A stretch of DNA of 12,394 nt from Bacillota bacterium. GTDB taxonomy: Bacteria; Bacillota; Clostridia; Peptostreptococcales; Anaerovoracaceae. The notes beneath the pieces are model-generated. The model was not told where the DNA came from, did no database searches, and saw nothing but the letters and a program-made list of their open reading frames with translations. The stretch spans positions 1-12,394 of the forward strand of contig CAJPNN010000051.1 of NCBI GenBank assembly GCA_905372035.1. The letters run 5' to 3'. How positions within the stretch are numbered: position 1 is the stretch's first letter; each line of letters opens with the position of its first letter. The position numbers and the translations under genes are program-made. Positions 1 through 5,713 of the stretch are shown here, one piece after another.

Positions 1-1
1 A

Positions 2-18
2 GATTTTTTAAAAAAATC
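2..18. repeat. AT inverted repeat at the window edge
   Basis: GATTTTTT and AAAAAATC, 8 bp each, flank a single base, 14 bp after the redoxin stop. It may be part of the operon's terminator, but there is no GC-rich stem and the sequence is cut by the window end. Confidence 0.3.
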
Positions 19-31
19 ATCTGTTATCACA

Positions 32-640
32 TTATTTATTGTTGATTATATCATCAATTCTCTTATTGATCTCTTTCATTCTTTCAGGCGAATTTATAGC
101 TCCTTCAATAGGATCTCCCACGATCTCACCTTTGCTGTTTACTATAAATGCTGTAGGATAAGCCGAAATGCCTCTTATGAATTCACTTATAGCTCCGTCT
201 TTATCAAAAGGTATATTTATATTTTGATAAGTTACACCCTTTTTCTCCAATATTTTTTTAGCTGTTTTAAGTGCTTCTTTATCACTTCCCACATCAGTAA
301 CTCCACCCAGTACGTTAACATTTTTTGCCTTTAATTCTTTACTGAATTTTTCAACATCAGGCATTTCATCTACACACGTCTTGCAGCCTGTAAACCACAA
401 AGTTACAAGAGTAGCGGAATATTTGCTGAATACGGAATCGTCTATTGTATTTCCTTCTACATCTTTTTCCTTAAACTTAGGGAATTTTTTTACACCGCTT
501 TCATCTTTTGCCGATGTCTGCTTGCCGCTGTCCGCCGAAACCTTTCCCTCTGTTTTCTTTGAATCTCCGCAGCCCGCCAATGAAGCAACTGCCAATACCA
601 ATGATAAAACTATAGCTACACCTTTAACACTCTTTTTCAT
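32..640 (-). CDS. Thioredoxin-like (TlpA/redoxin) lipoprotein
   Basis: The 202-residue protein starts MKKSVKGVAIVLSLVLAV with lipobox LAGC, so it should be cleaved and lipid-anchored at C24 on the outer face of the membrane. A Lys/Ser/Asp linker (25-50) leads to a thioredoxin fold with active site WFTGCKTC (C86, C89) and the cis-proline in AYPTAF (P162). TlpA/ResA-type proteins of this kind reduce or isomerise disulfides, mature cytochromes or detoxify peroxides outside the cell; the CKTC dipeptide does not tell which. An unusually separate IPFDKDGA segment (143-150) is the normal TlpA insertion. ATG 640 overlaps the Fe-S gene by 17 bp and has AAAGGA upstream, so it is the third gene of the operon and the two are likely coupled. 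Its partner as electron donor is probably the preceding membrane protein. Confidence 0.9.
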   Translation of the reverse strand: MKKSVKGVAIVLSLVLAVASLAGCGDSKKTEGKVSADSGKQTSAKDESGVKKFPKFKEKDVEGNTIDDSVFSKYSATLVTLWFTGCKTCVDEMPDVEKFSKELKAKNVNVLGGVTDVGSDKEALKTAKKILEKKGVTYQNINIPFDKDGAISEFIRGISAYPTAFIVNSKGEIVGDPIEGAINSPERMKEINKRIDDIINNK

Positions 641-1505
641 TACTTAATACTTCCTTTCTTTTGCTTATTTGTTTACTTACTATCAATGTGCTGAGTGCAT
701 CAGTAGGACATGCCTTTATACACTCTCCGCATTTTATACATTCTCTATGTGTCGTACTCTTTGTTATATCAACATCCATCTTACATGTTCTCTTACATTT
801 TCCACATGATATGCATTTGTCCTCATCAAATTTGTACCTGTATATTGAAAATTTATTGAAGAAGGAATAAAATGCTCCCAGCGGACATATCCACTTACAA
901 AACGGTCTGTAAAACATTATTCCCAACAAAATGATGGATGCCAAAATTATGCTTTTCATTGTAAATAATGTTCCCAACGAACTCCTTATACCTTCACTCG
1001 CTATCGATAGCGGTATTCCTCCTTCCAGTATTCCCTGAGGACATACATATTTACAGAAGAACGGTTCTCCCATACCCAATTCATTGGTTATGAGGACCGG
1101 CAATATAGCAACCGCCCCGAACAGCATCACATATTTTAAATATGTGAGAAACTTAAGTTTCTTTGTGCTGAACTTCTTGAAAGGTATTTTATGCAGCAAA
1201 TCCTGGAACCATCCGAACGGACACAAGAACCCGCATATAAATCTTCCGAATACCGTCCCCAACAATATTAACAGACCCGTAACATAATACGAAAATGCAA
1301 ATTTGGAAGAACCGACCACCGCCTGAAAGGCTCCTATCGGGCATGCCCCTGTTGCCCCGGGACAGGAATAACAATTAAGCCCCGGCACACATGCCTTCTT
1401 TACAGGTCCGCTATACAGTGTACCTTTAACGAAATTTGTCACATGTATATTGGTAAGCAGTGTTGCAATCGCCTGTACCGTTCCTCTTCTTTTGAGGAAA
1501 TTCAT
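624..1505 (-). CDS. Polytopic 4Fe-4S membrane protein, NapH/NosR-like
   Basis: The protein is about 293 residues long with several membrane helices. Eighteen of its 19 cysteines fall in three sets: an N-terminal cluster C39, C45, C48, C55 (LNCYSCPGATGACP); three membrane-edge pairs CGFLCP (91-95), CKYVCP (151-155) and CKWICP (203-207); and a C-terminal ferredoxin domain with CISCGKCKRTC (231-241) and CIKCGECIKACP (256-266), enough for two [4Fe-4S] clusters. NapH, NosR and RdxA-type proteins use the CxxxCP pairs. It probably carries electrons from the cytoplasm across the membrane; the partner is likely the redoxin whose start overlaps its end by 17 bp. The start is unsure: ATG 1505 agrees with the conserved N-terminus but has no clear ribosome site, while TTG 1547, overlapping the CLEC gene's end, would allow coupled translation. 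No CcdA or DsbD homologue is linked. Confidence 0.88.
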   Translation of the reverse strand: MNFLKRRGTVQAIATLLTNIHVTNFVKGTLYSGPVKKACVPGLNCYSCPGATGACPIGAFQAVVGSSKFAFSYYVTGLLILLGTVFGRFICGFLCPFGWFQDLLHKIPFKKFSTKKLKFLTYLKYVMLFGAVAILPVLITNELGMGEPFFCKYVCPQGILEGGIPLSIASEGIRSSLGTLFTMKSIILASIILLGIMFYRPFCKWICPLGAFYSFFNKFSIYRYKFDEDKCISCGKCKRTCKMDVDITKSTTHRECIKCGECIKACPTDALSTLIVSKQISKRKEVLSNEKEC

Positions 1506-1539
1506 ACTTTTATTTATGTAATTTTTAAAACCCCTTTTT

Positions 1540-1695
1540 TTATCCAATTCCAACACACTCCAAACATAATCTGATAGCTTTGGTGAATACCGTATCCACC
1601 TCTCCCCTGTTAGCACCGATTATGATGAACATCAATGAAGTAACCAACATACAAGGTACTATTATCTTTCCAATCTTACTCTTTATAATACTCAC
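1540..1695 (-). CDS. Small CLEC (CxxC) membrane protein, CD1871A-like
   Basis: A protein of about 51 residues with a Lys-rich N-terminus, one hydrophobic segment (about 11-28) and a conserved-looking end: NRGEVDTVFTKAIRLCLECVGIG. The C-terminal CLEC pair (C44, C47) followed by GIG fits the clostridial CD1871A family of CxxC-motif small proteins, recognised from memory. With Lys/Arg at the N-terminus and one membrane helix, the CLEC end should face outward, near the redoxin encoded two genes later. The start is uncertain: GTG at 1695 has AAAGG only 3 bases upstream, an ATT or ATA a few codons on is better spaced from GGCGGGTGA, and upstream ATG codons lack any ribosome site. The frame is open to 1785, but its upstream part contains the predicted promoter. 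No function is established to my knowledge; redox relay or assembly factor is inference. Confidence 0.75.
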   Translation of the reverse strand: MSIIKSKIGKIIVPCMLVTSLMFIIIGANRGEVDTVFTKAIRLCLECVGIG

Positions 1696-1712
1696 CCGCC
1701 TTTCTGACACAA

Positions 1713-1745
1713 AGTATATCAGCATAAGTGTAAAATCCGTGTAAA
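1713..1745 (-). promoter_or_regulatory. Pho-box-like activator site and -10 box of the redox operon
   Basis: On the minus strand two identical heptamers TTTACAC (1745-1739 and 1734-1728) are separated by GGAT, giving an 11-bp period. Nine bases later comes TATACT (1718-1713), a 5/6 -10 box. The region where a -35 box should be reads CACGGA, which is poor. Direct heptamers at 11-bp period replacing the -35 box about 10 bp before the -10 is the layout of promoters activated by OmpR/PhoB regulators. A third TTTACAC is at 1800-1794, exactly 55 bp (5 x 11) further upstream. The response regulator encoded just upstream is the obvious candidate. Confidence 0.55.
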
Positions 1746-1751
1746 GAAACT

Positions 1752-1779
1752 TTATATTTAAAAATTTTTTTAAATATAA
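1752..1779. repeat. 13-bp-arm AT palindrome upstream of the redox operon
   Basis: TTATATTTAAAAA (1752-1764) and its inverted copy TTTTTAAATATAA (1767-1779) are separated by two bases and contain only A and T. A possible alternative promoter, TTGATA (1785-1780, minus) with TTTAAA (1762-1757) at 17 bp, overlaps it. It may be a curved or easily melted upstream element, or a regulator site. Confidence 0.45.
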
Positions 1780-1800
1780 TATCAAGCCCCCTCGTGTAAA

Positions 1801-1848
1801 GAATTTAAAAACCTTGCAAATCCTTTAATTTGCAAGGTTTTTAAATTC
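1801..1848 (-). terminator. Intrinsic terminator with 21-bp perfect arms, overlapping the kinase stop
   Basis: Positions 1801-1821 and 1828-1848 are perfect inverted copies of 21 bp around the 6-base loop CCTTTA (plus strand). The core on the minus strand is AAAAACCTTGCAAAT paired with ATTTGCAAGGTTTTT, giving an A-run before and a U-run after the stem. The kinase codons EFKNLAN form the 5' arm and its TAA stop lies in the loop. It separates the two-component operon from the redox operon, and its symmetry would let it act on either strand. Confidence 0.85.
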
Positions 1849-2997
1849 CAGAACAAATATACTTCCTTCCGGTTCATTATCTCTGATAAAAATCTTGCCA
1901 CCCAAGATTTTAACAAGGCTTTCCACCAGCGGTAAACCCAAACCGTAACTGAAATTCCCTTCCGAACTGTTTTCATTAACTCTGTAAAATAGATCAAATA
2001 CTTTTGATTTGTCATCATCGGATATTCCGATACCGGTATCTGCAATTTTCATACAAACTTTATCATTCTCACTCTTTACGCTTATATTTACAGTTCCTCC
2101 GATCTTGTTATATTTTATCGCATTTTCAACCAGATTAAACAGTATTCTTTCCATCAGGGCATCGTTTGTATACATTGTCACTCTTTCCCCGTCCTGAGAA
2201 ATCACTATATTTTTTGCCTCAGCTTTCCCCTCCAGGTCGAGATTCACCTCATCAACTATATCATTTATACAAATTTCCTTAAGCTCTATCCCGCTCCTTT
2301 TTTTCGTTATAAATAAAAGTTTGTTTACCAAATCGGACAATCTTTCAATATTAAATTTAAGTGATTCGATAAGTTTATCATATTCTTCCGCAGTTCTGTC
2401 CTCTTTTTTATTGAATACATCTATCTTGGAGTGTAAAACTGCGAGCGGCGTCCTTACCTCATGTGCCAAATTCATGCTGAATTTTTTTTGACTTTCATAA
2501 TCATGATGCATTTTTTCAAGACTTTCATTAAAAGCACACGCCAATTTCTCTATTTCATAACCGCCTTTGGTTGCAACTATCTCACGATTCAAATCTTCTA
2601 TATTGTTTATATCTATATCGGCGACCTGTAATGTCAGGTTGTTTAAAGGTCTCATTATCTTTGATATAACCAGATATAATACGATGCAGCCTATAATTAC
2701 AGTAAACAGTACAACACAAAATATATAAATTTTAAATTCCATGTTTGATTTTATTTGCGAATCATTTATTATCAGATACATTTCAGACTCGTCGGACGCA
2801 TCCACCATTTTGCTTATTTCCTTATCCATATCCTGAATAAGATCATTAACATATATATTTGTTATAAAATTTGATAAGAGCGTCATGCCGATAAAAATCA
2901 CTATCACTGTAAACATAAGCTTCCAAACGGTCGACCTTTTCACATTATTTACAAGTCTCTTCAGTCTGTTTTCTCCCTCCGCTCTAACTTTTCTCAT
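1825..2997 (-). CDS. Membrane sensor histidine kinase (HAMP, HisKA, HATPase)
   Basis: The 390-residue kinase has two membrane segments (about 27-49 and 88-112) flanking a short extracytoplasmic loop of about 38 residues rich in acidic residues, a HAMP linker (113-165), the H-box FSMNLAHEVRTPLAVLHSK with H179, the N-box LVENAIKYN (N292), G1 box ADTGIGIS (D320) and a G2 box YGLGLPLV. It should autophosphorylate H179 and pass the phosphate to the adjacent regulator. The small sensor loop has no known ligand-binding domain, so it may sense within the membrane, through a partner protein or from envelope redox state. The membrane segments contain cysteines (C94, C104). ATG 2997 overlaps the regulator gene; GAGGGG stands 10 bases upstream. 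The last seven codons form one arm of a terminator hairpin. Confidence 0.93.
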   Translation of the reverse strand: MRKVRAEGENRLKRLVNNVKRSTVWKLMFTVIVIFIGMTLLSNFITNIYVNDLIQDMDKEISKMVDASDESEMYLIINDSQIKSNMEFKIYIFCVVLFTVIIGCIVLYLVISKIMRPLNNLTLQVADIDINNIEDLNREIVATKGGYEIEKLACAFNESLEKMHHDYESQKKFSMNLAHEVRTPLAVLHSKIDVFNKKEDRTAEEYDKLIESLKFNIERLSDLVNKLLFITKKRSGIELKEICINDIVDEVNLDLEGKAEAKNIVISQDGERVTMYTNDALMERILFNLVENAIKYNKIGGTVNISVKSENDKVCMKIADTGIGISDDDKSKVFDLFYRVNENSSEGNFSYGLGLPLVESLVKILGGKIFIRDNEPEGSIFVLEFKNLAN

Positions 2998-3658
2998 CAA
3001 TTATGTACCCCTCTCCTATTATATTTTCAATAACGCCATACCCTGCAGCACTCTTGAGTTTACGCCTCAGCGCCGACATATGAACTCTGACCGTACTGCT
3101 GAGAAAATCTACACTGTCTCCCCATACATGATCAAGTATTTCTTCCTGACTCACTACTCTGCCTTTATTCAACATCAGGTATTCTAAAATGGCTGTTTCC
3201 TTTCTGGTCAGTTTGAGTTCTTCATCTTTAACTCTTGCCACTCTTCCGTTCGTATCAAAACAAAGTTCCCCGCAACAGATTATTTCATCCTGTTGTATAG
3301 TTTTCCTCCTTAAAAGTGACCTTATCCTCGCTTCTATCTCTTCAAAGTGGAAAGGTTTTATTATATAATCATTCGCACCCAAATCCAGCCCGAGTACTCT
3401 ATCTTCGACATCACCTCTTGCCGTAAGCATTATTATATTAACCACCTTGTCACGCTCTCTTATTTTCTTCAAAACCGAAAAACCGTCCATTATAGGCAAA
3501 TTTATATCCAAAACTATCAAATCATAACTTTCAACAAAACACATCTCTTCGGCTTCCTGCCCGTTATCAGCCGTATCTACCACATATCCCGACAGTCTGA
3601 GTCCTTCCGCCAACGATTCCTGTAATTGCTTTTCGTCTTCAACAATAAGTAATCTCAA
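2984..3658 (-). CDS. OmpR/PhoB-family response regulator (TTG start)
   Basis: The 224-residue protein is a receiver domain (1-118) plus winged-helix DNA-binding domain (about 127-222). The receiver shows the acidic pair E7-D8, phosphoacceptor D51 in LIVLDINLP, T79 in MLTAR and K101 in IIKPF. The output domain shows KLTRKETAILEYLMLNKGRVVS, VWGD, TVRVHMSALRRKL and the wing GEGYII. The likely start is TTG at 3658, because AGGAGG lies 8 bases before it; the GTG three codons earlier directly abuts that site. Its end overlaps the kinase gene by 14 bp, making a normal two-component pair. A TTTACAC direct-repeat operator of the type this family binds lies just beyond the kinase, so the redox operon downstream is its likely target. 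The signal is unknown. Confidence 0.93.
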   Translation of the reverse strand: MRLLIVEDEKQLQESLAEGLRLSGYVVDTADNGQEAEEMCFVESYDLIVLDINLPIMDGFSVLKKIRERDKVVNIIMLTARGDVEDRVLGLDLGANDYIIKPFHFEEIEARIRSLLRRKTIQQDEIICCGELCFDTNGRVARVKDEELKLTRKETAILEYLMLNKGRVVSQEEILDHVWGDSVDFLSSTVRVHMSALRRKLKSAAGYGVIENIIGEGYIIDEKS

Positions 3659-3684
3659 AGTTTTCACCTCCTGCTAAAATCAAA

Positions 3685-3709
3685 TGGAGCAAATCTGACA
3701 TTCGCTCCA
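3685..3709 (-). terminator. Hairpin at the rib operon / two-component boundary
   Basis: TGGAGCGAAT and ATTTGCTCCA pair over 10 bp with one G-U around the 5-base loop GTCAG, followed by the moderately U-rich TTTGATTTTA. It could terminate ribH transcription, but it also begins almost at the predicted start site of the response-regulator transcript, so it may be a 5' stabilising hairpin or an operator. The T-run is interrupted, so terminator strength is uncertain. Confidence 0.5.
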
Positions 3710-3714
3710 AAATC

Positions 3715-3743
3715 ATAATAAAATATTTTATTTTATTTTGCAA
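3715..3743 (-). promoter_or_regulatory. Likely promoter of the two-component operon
   Basis: On the minus strand TTGCAA (3743-3738) is followed by 17 bp and TATTAT (3720-3715): a 4/6 -35 box and a 5/6 -10 box at ideal spacing. A 16-bp palindrome, AATAAAATATTTTATT (3717-3732), fills the spacer and part of the -10 box. Transcription would start near 3708, at the foot of the hairpin described next. Confidence 0.55.
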
Positions 3744-3745
3744 GT

Positions 3746-3831
3746 CTTTCAGTAAATCTCTTAAATATCGTCTATATACTCCCTCTGCTACTGTCGCAAT
3801 GCAACCTTTCGGTAAATATCTTAAGTATCAT
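3746..3831. repeat. Imperfect direct repeat 60 bp apart, between ribH and the response regulator
   Basis: A 26-bp segment at 3746-3771 recurs at 3806-3831 with 22 of 26 identities, offset by exactly 60 bp. Both begin CTTTC(A/G)GTAAAT on the plus strand, and similarity continues leftward through a CAA that in one copy is part of the TTGCAA -35 box of the response-regulator promoter. This may be an old 60-bp duplication or a pair of regulator sites. Confidence 0.55.
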
Positions 3832-3836
3832 AAACA

Positions 3837-4298
3837 TTACAGCTTTGAAATCAGATTCATCATCTCTATTGCTCCGAGTGCAACATCATATCCTTTATTA
3901 CCTGCTTTTGTGCCGGCTCTTTCTATCGCCTGCTCTATAGTATCCGTTGTGACAACGCCGAACATCACAGGCTTGCCGCTTTCCATCGAAGCCGTCGCTA
4001 TACCTTTGGAAACCTCCGCACATACATAATCATAGTGACTTGTGGCTCCCCTTATCACGGCTCCCAAACAAAGTATCGCATCATACTTCTCCGATACAGC
4101 CATTTTTTTTGCTATTACCGGAATTTCAAAAGCTCCCGGAACCCATACCACATCTATATTTTCTCCCTTGATATTATGTCTCAGCAGACAATCTTCGGCT
4201 CCTGATAAAAGTTTCGACGTTATAAACTCGTTAAACCGTCCGCACACTATTCCTACTCTTTGATTTTCTCCAACTAATTTTCCTTCTAAAATGTTCAT
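3837..4298 (-). CDS. ribH: 6,7-dimethyl-8-ribityllumazine synthase
   Basis: The 153-residue protein has every lumazine synthase landmark: GIVCGRFNEFIT near the N-terminus, VPGAFEIP (53-60), LGAVIRGATSHYDYV (78-92) with catalytic H88, and FGVVTTDTIEQAIERAGTKAGNKG. It condenses the pyrimidine product of the RibD branch with dihydroxybutanone phosphate and normally assembles into hollow icosahedral or pentameric shells. The ATG at 4298 is chosen because AAAGGAG stands 9 bases before it; a TTG six bases upstream would be too close to that site. It is the last gene of the ribD-ribE-ribBA-ribH operon, the same order as in Bacillus subtilis. No riboflavin transporter gene is linked. Confidence 0.97.
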   Translation of the reverse strand: MNILEGKLVGENQRVGIVCGRFNEFITSKLLSGAEDCLLRHNIKGENIDVVWVPGAFEIPVIAKKMAVSEKYDAILCLGAVIRGATSHYDYVCAEVSKGIATASMESGKPVMFGVVTTDTIEQAIERAGTKAGNKGYDVALGAIEMMNLISKL

Positions 4299-4312
4299 TT
4301 TCAATCTCTCCT

Positions 4313-5521
4313 TTACATATTATAGTTGACCATATGCCCCATTTTCTCTTGTTTGGTCCTCAAATAAAACTCATCTTCCGGCTTTAATGCCATCTGTATT
4401 GCCACTCTTTCAGCTACTTCTACACCATACTTGTCAAGCCCCTCAATTTTATCGGGATTATTCGTCATAAGTCTGACTTTGTCGACTCCCATATCTTTTA
4501 AAATATGTGCTCCCACGCTGTATTCTCTCTCATCAGCTTCAAAACCGAGCGCAACGTTAGCTTCTATCGTATCCATTCCGTCATCCTGAAGCTCGTATGC
4601 TTTCAGTTTATTTATCAACCCTATACCTCTTCCCTCCTGTCTCATATAAAGAAGAACTCCCCGTCCCTCTTCCGCTATCTGTCGCATGGCTCTGTCAAGC
4701 TGCTCACCGCAGTCACATTTTGCCGATCCGAAAACATCTCCTGTAAGACATTCGGAATGAAGCCTCGTAAGAACCGGTGCTCCACTGTTTATTTCTCCCA
4801 TCGAAAGTGCAACATGATGCTCCCCCGTATAAATATTTTCATATCCCCTTATTATAAACATCCCGTATTTTGTCGGCAGTTTTGCTATGGCACTGCATTT
4901 AACAATTTTTTCATGCTTTTTCCTGTACTCTATAAGTTGCTTTACAGAAACTATTTTCAAATCTTCTTTCCTCGCAAATTCGACCAATTCTTCGGTTCTC
5001 ATCATTTCACCGTCGTCTCTCGTAATTTCACATATTATGGATAGCGGTCTCAATCCTGCCAGTTTCATCATATCTATGGATGCTTCCGTATGTCCTTCTC
5101 TTACAAAAACGCCCCCATCTTTTGCAACAAGAGGGAACATATGTCCCGGCCTTCTGAAATCTTCCGGTTTACTGTTCTTATCTGCTGCCATAATCGCGGT
5201 TCTGGATCTCTCAAATGCCGAAATCCCCGTAGTGGTATCGATATAATCCACCGTTACGGTAAATGCCGTTTCATGATTGTCGGTATTATTTGCCACCATA
5301 GGAACAAATCCCAATCTTTTCGCTTCTTGCGTCGATACGGGCATACAAAGCAATCCTTTTGCCTTTGAAATCATGAAATTAATCGCCTCCGGCGTAGCAA
5401 ACTCGGCAGCACAAACTAAATCGCCTTCGTTTTCCCTGTCTTCGTTATCTGCAACAACTATACATTTTCCTTTTTTTAAATCTTCTAAAGCTTCTTCTAT
5501 ACTATTGAACCCTTTAGCCAT
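4313..5521 (-). CDS. ribBA: Bifunctional 3,4-dihydroxy-2-butanone-4-phosphate synthase / GTP cyclohydrolase II
   Basis: The 402-residue protein fuses both entry enzymes of riboflavin synthesis. Residues 1-200 are DHBP synthase, with the metal-binding acidic stretch NEDRENEGDL (26-35), HETAFTVTVDY and REGHTEASIDM (H144). Residues 205-402 are GTP cyclohydrolase II, with zinc cysteines C258, C269 and C271 in SECLTGDVFGSAKCDCG and the catalytic loop MRQEGRGIGL. The first half makes the four-carbon unit from ribulose-5-phosphate and the second opens GTP. Key residues of both halves are present, so both activities should work. ATG 5521 has AAGGAGG 8 bases upstream. Only 14 bp separate its stop from the ribH start, and the ribH ribosome binding site begins at the ribBA stop codon. 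Confidence 0.97.
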   Translation of the reverse strand: MAKGFNSIEEALEDLKKGKCIVVADNEDRENEGDLVCAAEFATPEAINFMISKAKGLLCMPVSTQEAKRLGFVPMVANNTDNHETAFTVTVDYIDTTTGISAFERSRTAIMAADKNSKPEDFRRPGHMFPLVAKDGGVFVREGHTEASIDMMKLAGLRPLSIICEITRDDGEMMRTEELVEFARKEDLKIVSVKQLIEYRKKHEKIVKCSAIAKLPTKYGMFIIRGYENIYTGEHHVALSMGEINSGAPVLTRLHSECLTGDVFGSAKCDCGEQLDRAMRQIAEEGRGVLLYMRQEGRGIGLINKLKAYELQDDGMDTIEANVALGFEADEREYSVGAHILKDMGVDKVRLMTNNPDKIEGLDKYGVEVAERVAIQMALKPEDEFYLRTKQEKMGHMVNYNM

Positions 5522-5563
5522 TTAATTTACCTCCTTCTCAAATTTTTATAATTTTTCTCGATT

Positions 5564-5667
5564 TCAGCTTTGTCGAATCCTTATTTTTCTAAGTTTTTAA
5601 CCTTGTTAAAATCTTATTTTTATCAAAGCCTTACTCTCTTTATAACTTTAACTTTATCAAACCCTTA
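5564..5667 (-). repeat. Degenerate repeats with about 17-bp period between ribE and ribBA
   Basis: In the 192-bp ribE-ribBA gap, four similar 20-mers occur on the minus strand at 5667-5648, 5633-5614, 5616-5597 and 5583-5564: TAAGGGTTTGATAAAGTTAA, TAAGGCTTTGATAAAAATAA, TAAGATTTTAACAAGGTTAA and TAAGGATTCGACAAAGCTGA. Their offsets are 34, 17 and 33, all multiples of about 17 bp, and the two intervening 17-mers fit weakly. The RNA would be purine-rich with little pairing. No other gene, promoter or terminator is evident in this gap. Confidence 0.55.
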
Positions 5668-5713
5668 TGTTTTTCTTTCTTTATTAACTTTAAGCTACGC
5701 TTTTACCTATCTG

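Noticed and set aside
1757..1785. TTGATA-17-TTTAAA as the main promoter of the redox operon
   Set aside because: Its -10 match is only 4/6 and the element is embedded in an A/T palindrome where such matches arise by chance; the TATACT box with direct repeats is a better candidate, so this is kept only as an alternative.
1189..2045. Alternative minus-strand frames at 1189-1374 and 1782-2045
   Set aside because: They overlap the Fe-S protein and the kinase in other frames, with no ribosome sites or motifs.
4505..5246. Long open frames on the plus strand (179 and 119 codons) opposite ribBA
   Set aside because: They lie opposite a well-supported conserved gene, lack ribosome sites and give low-complexity Ser/Phe-rich proteins typical of antisense frames.
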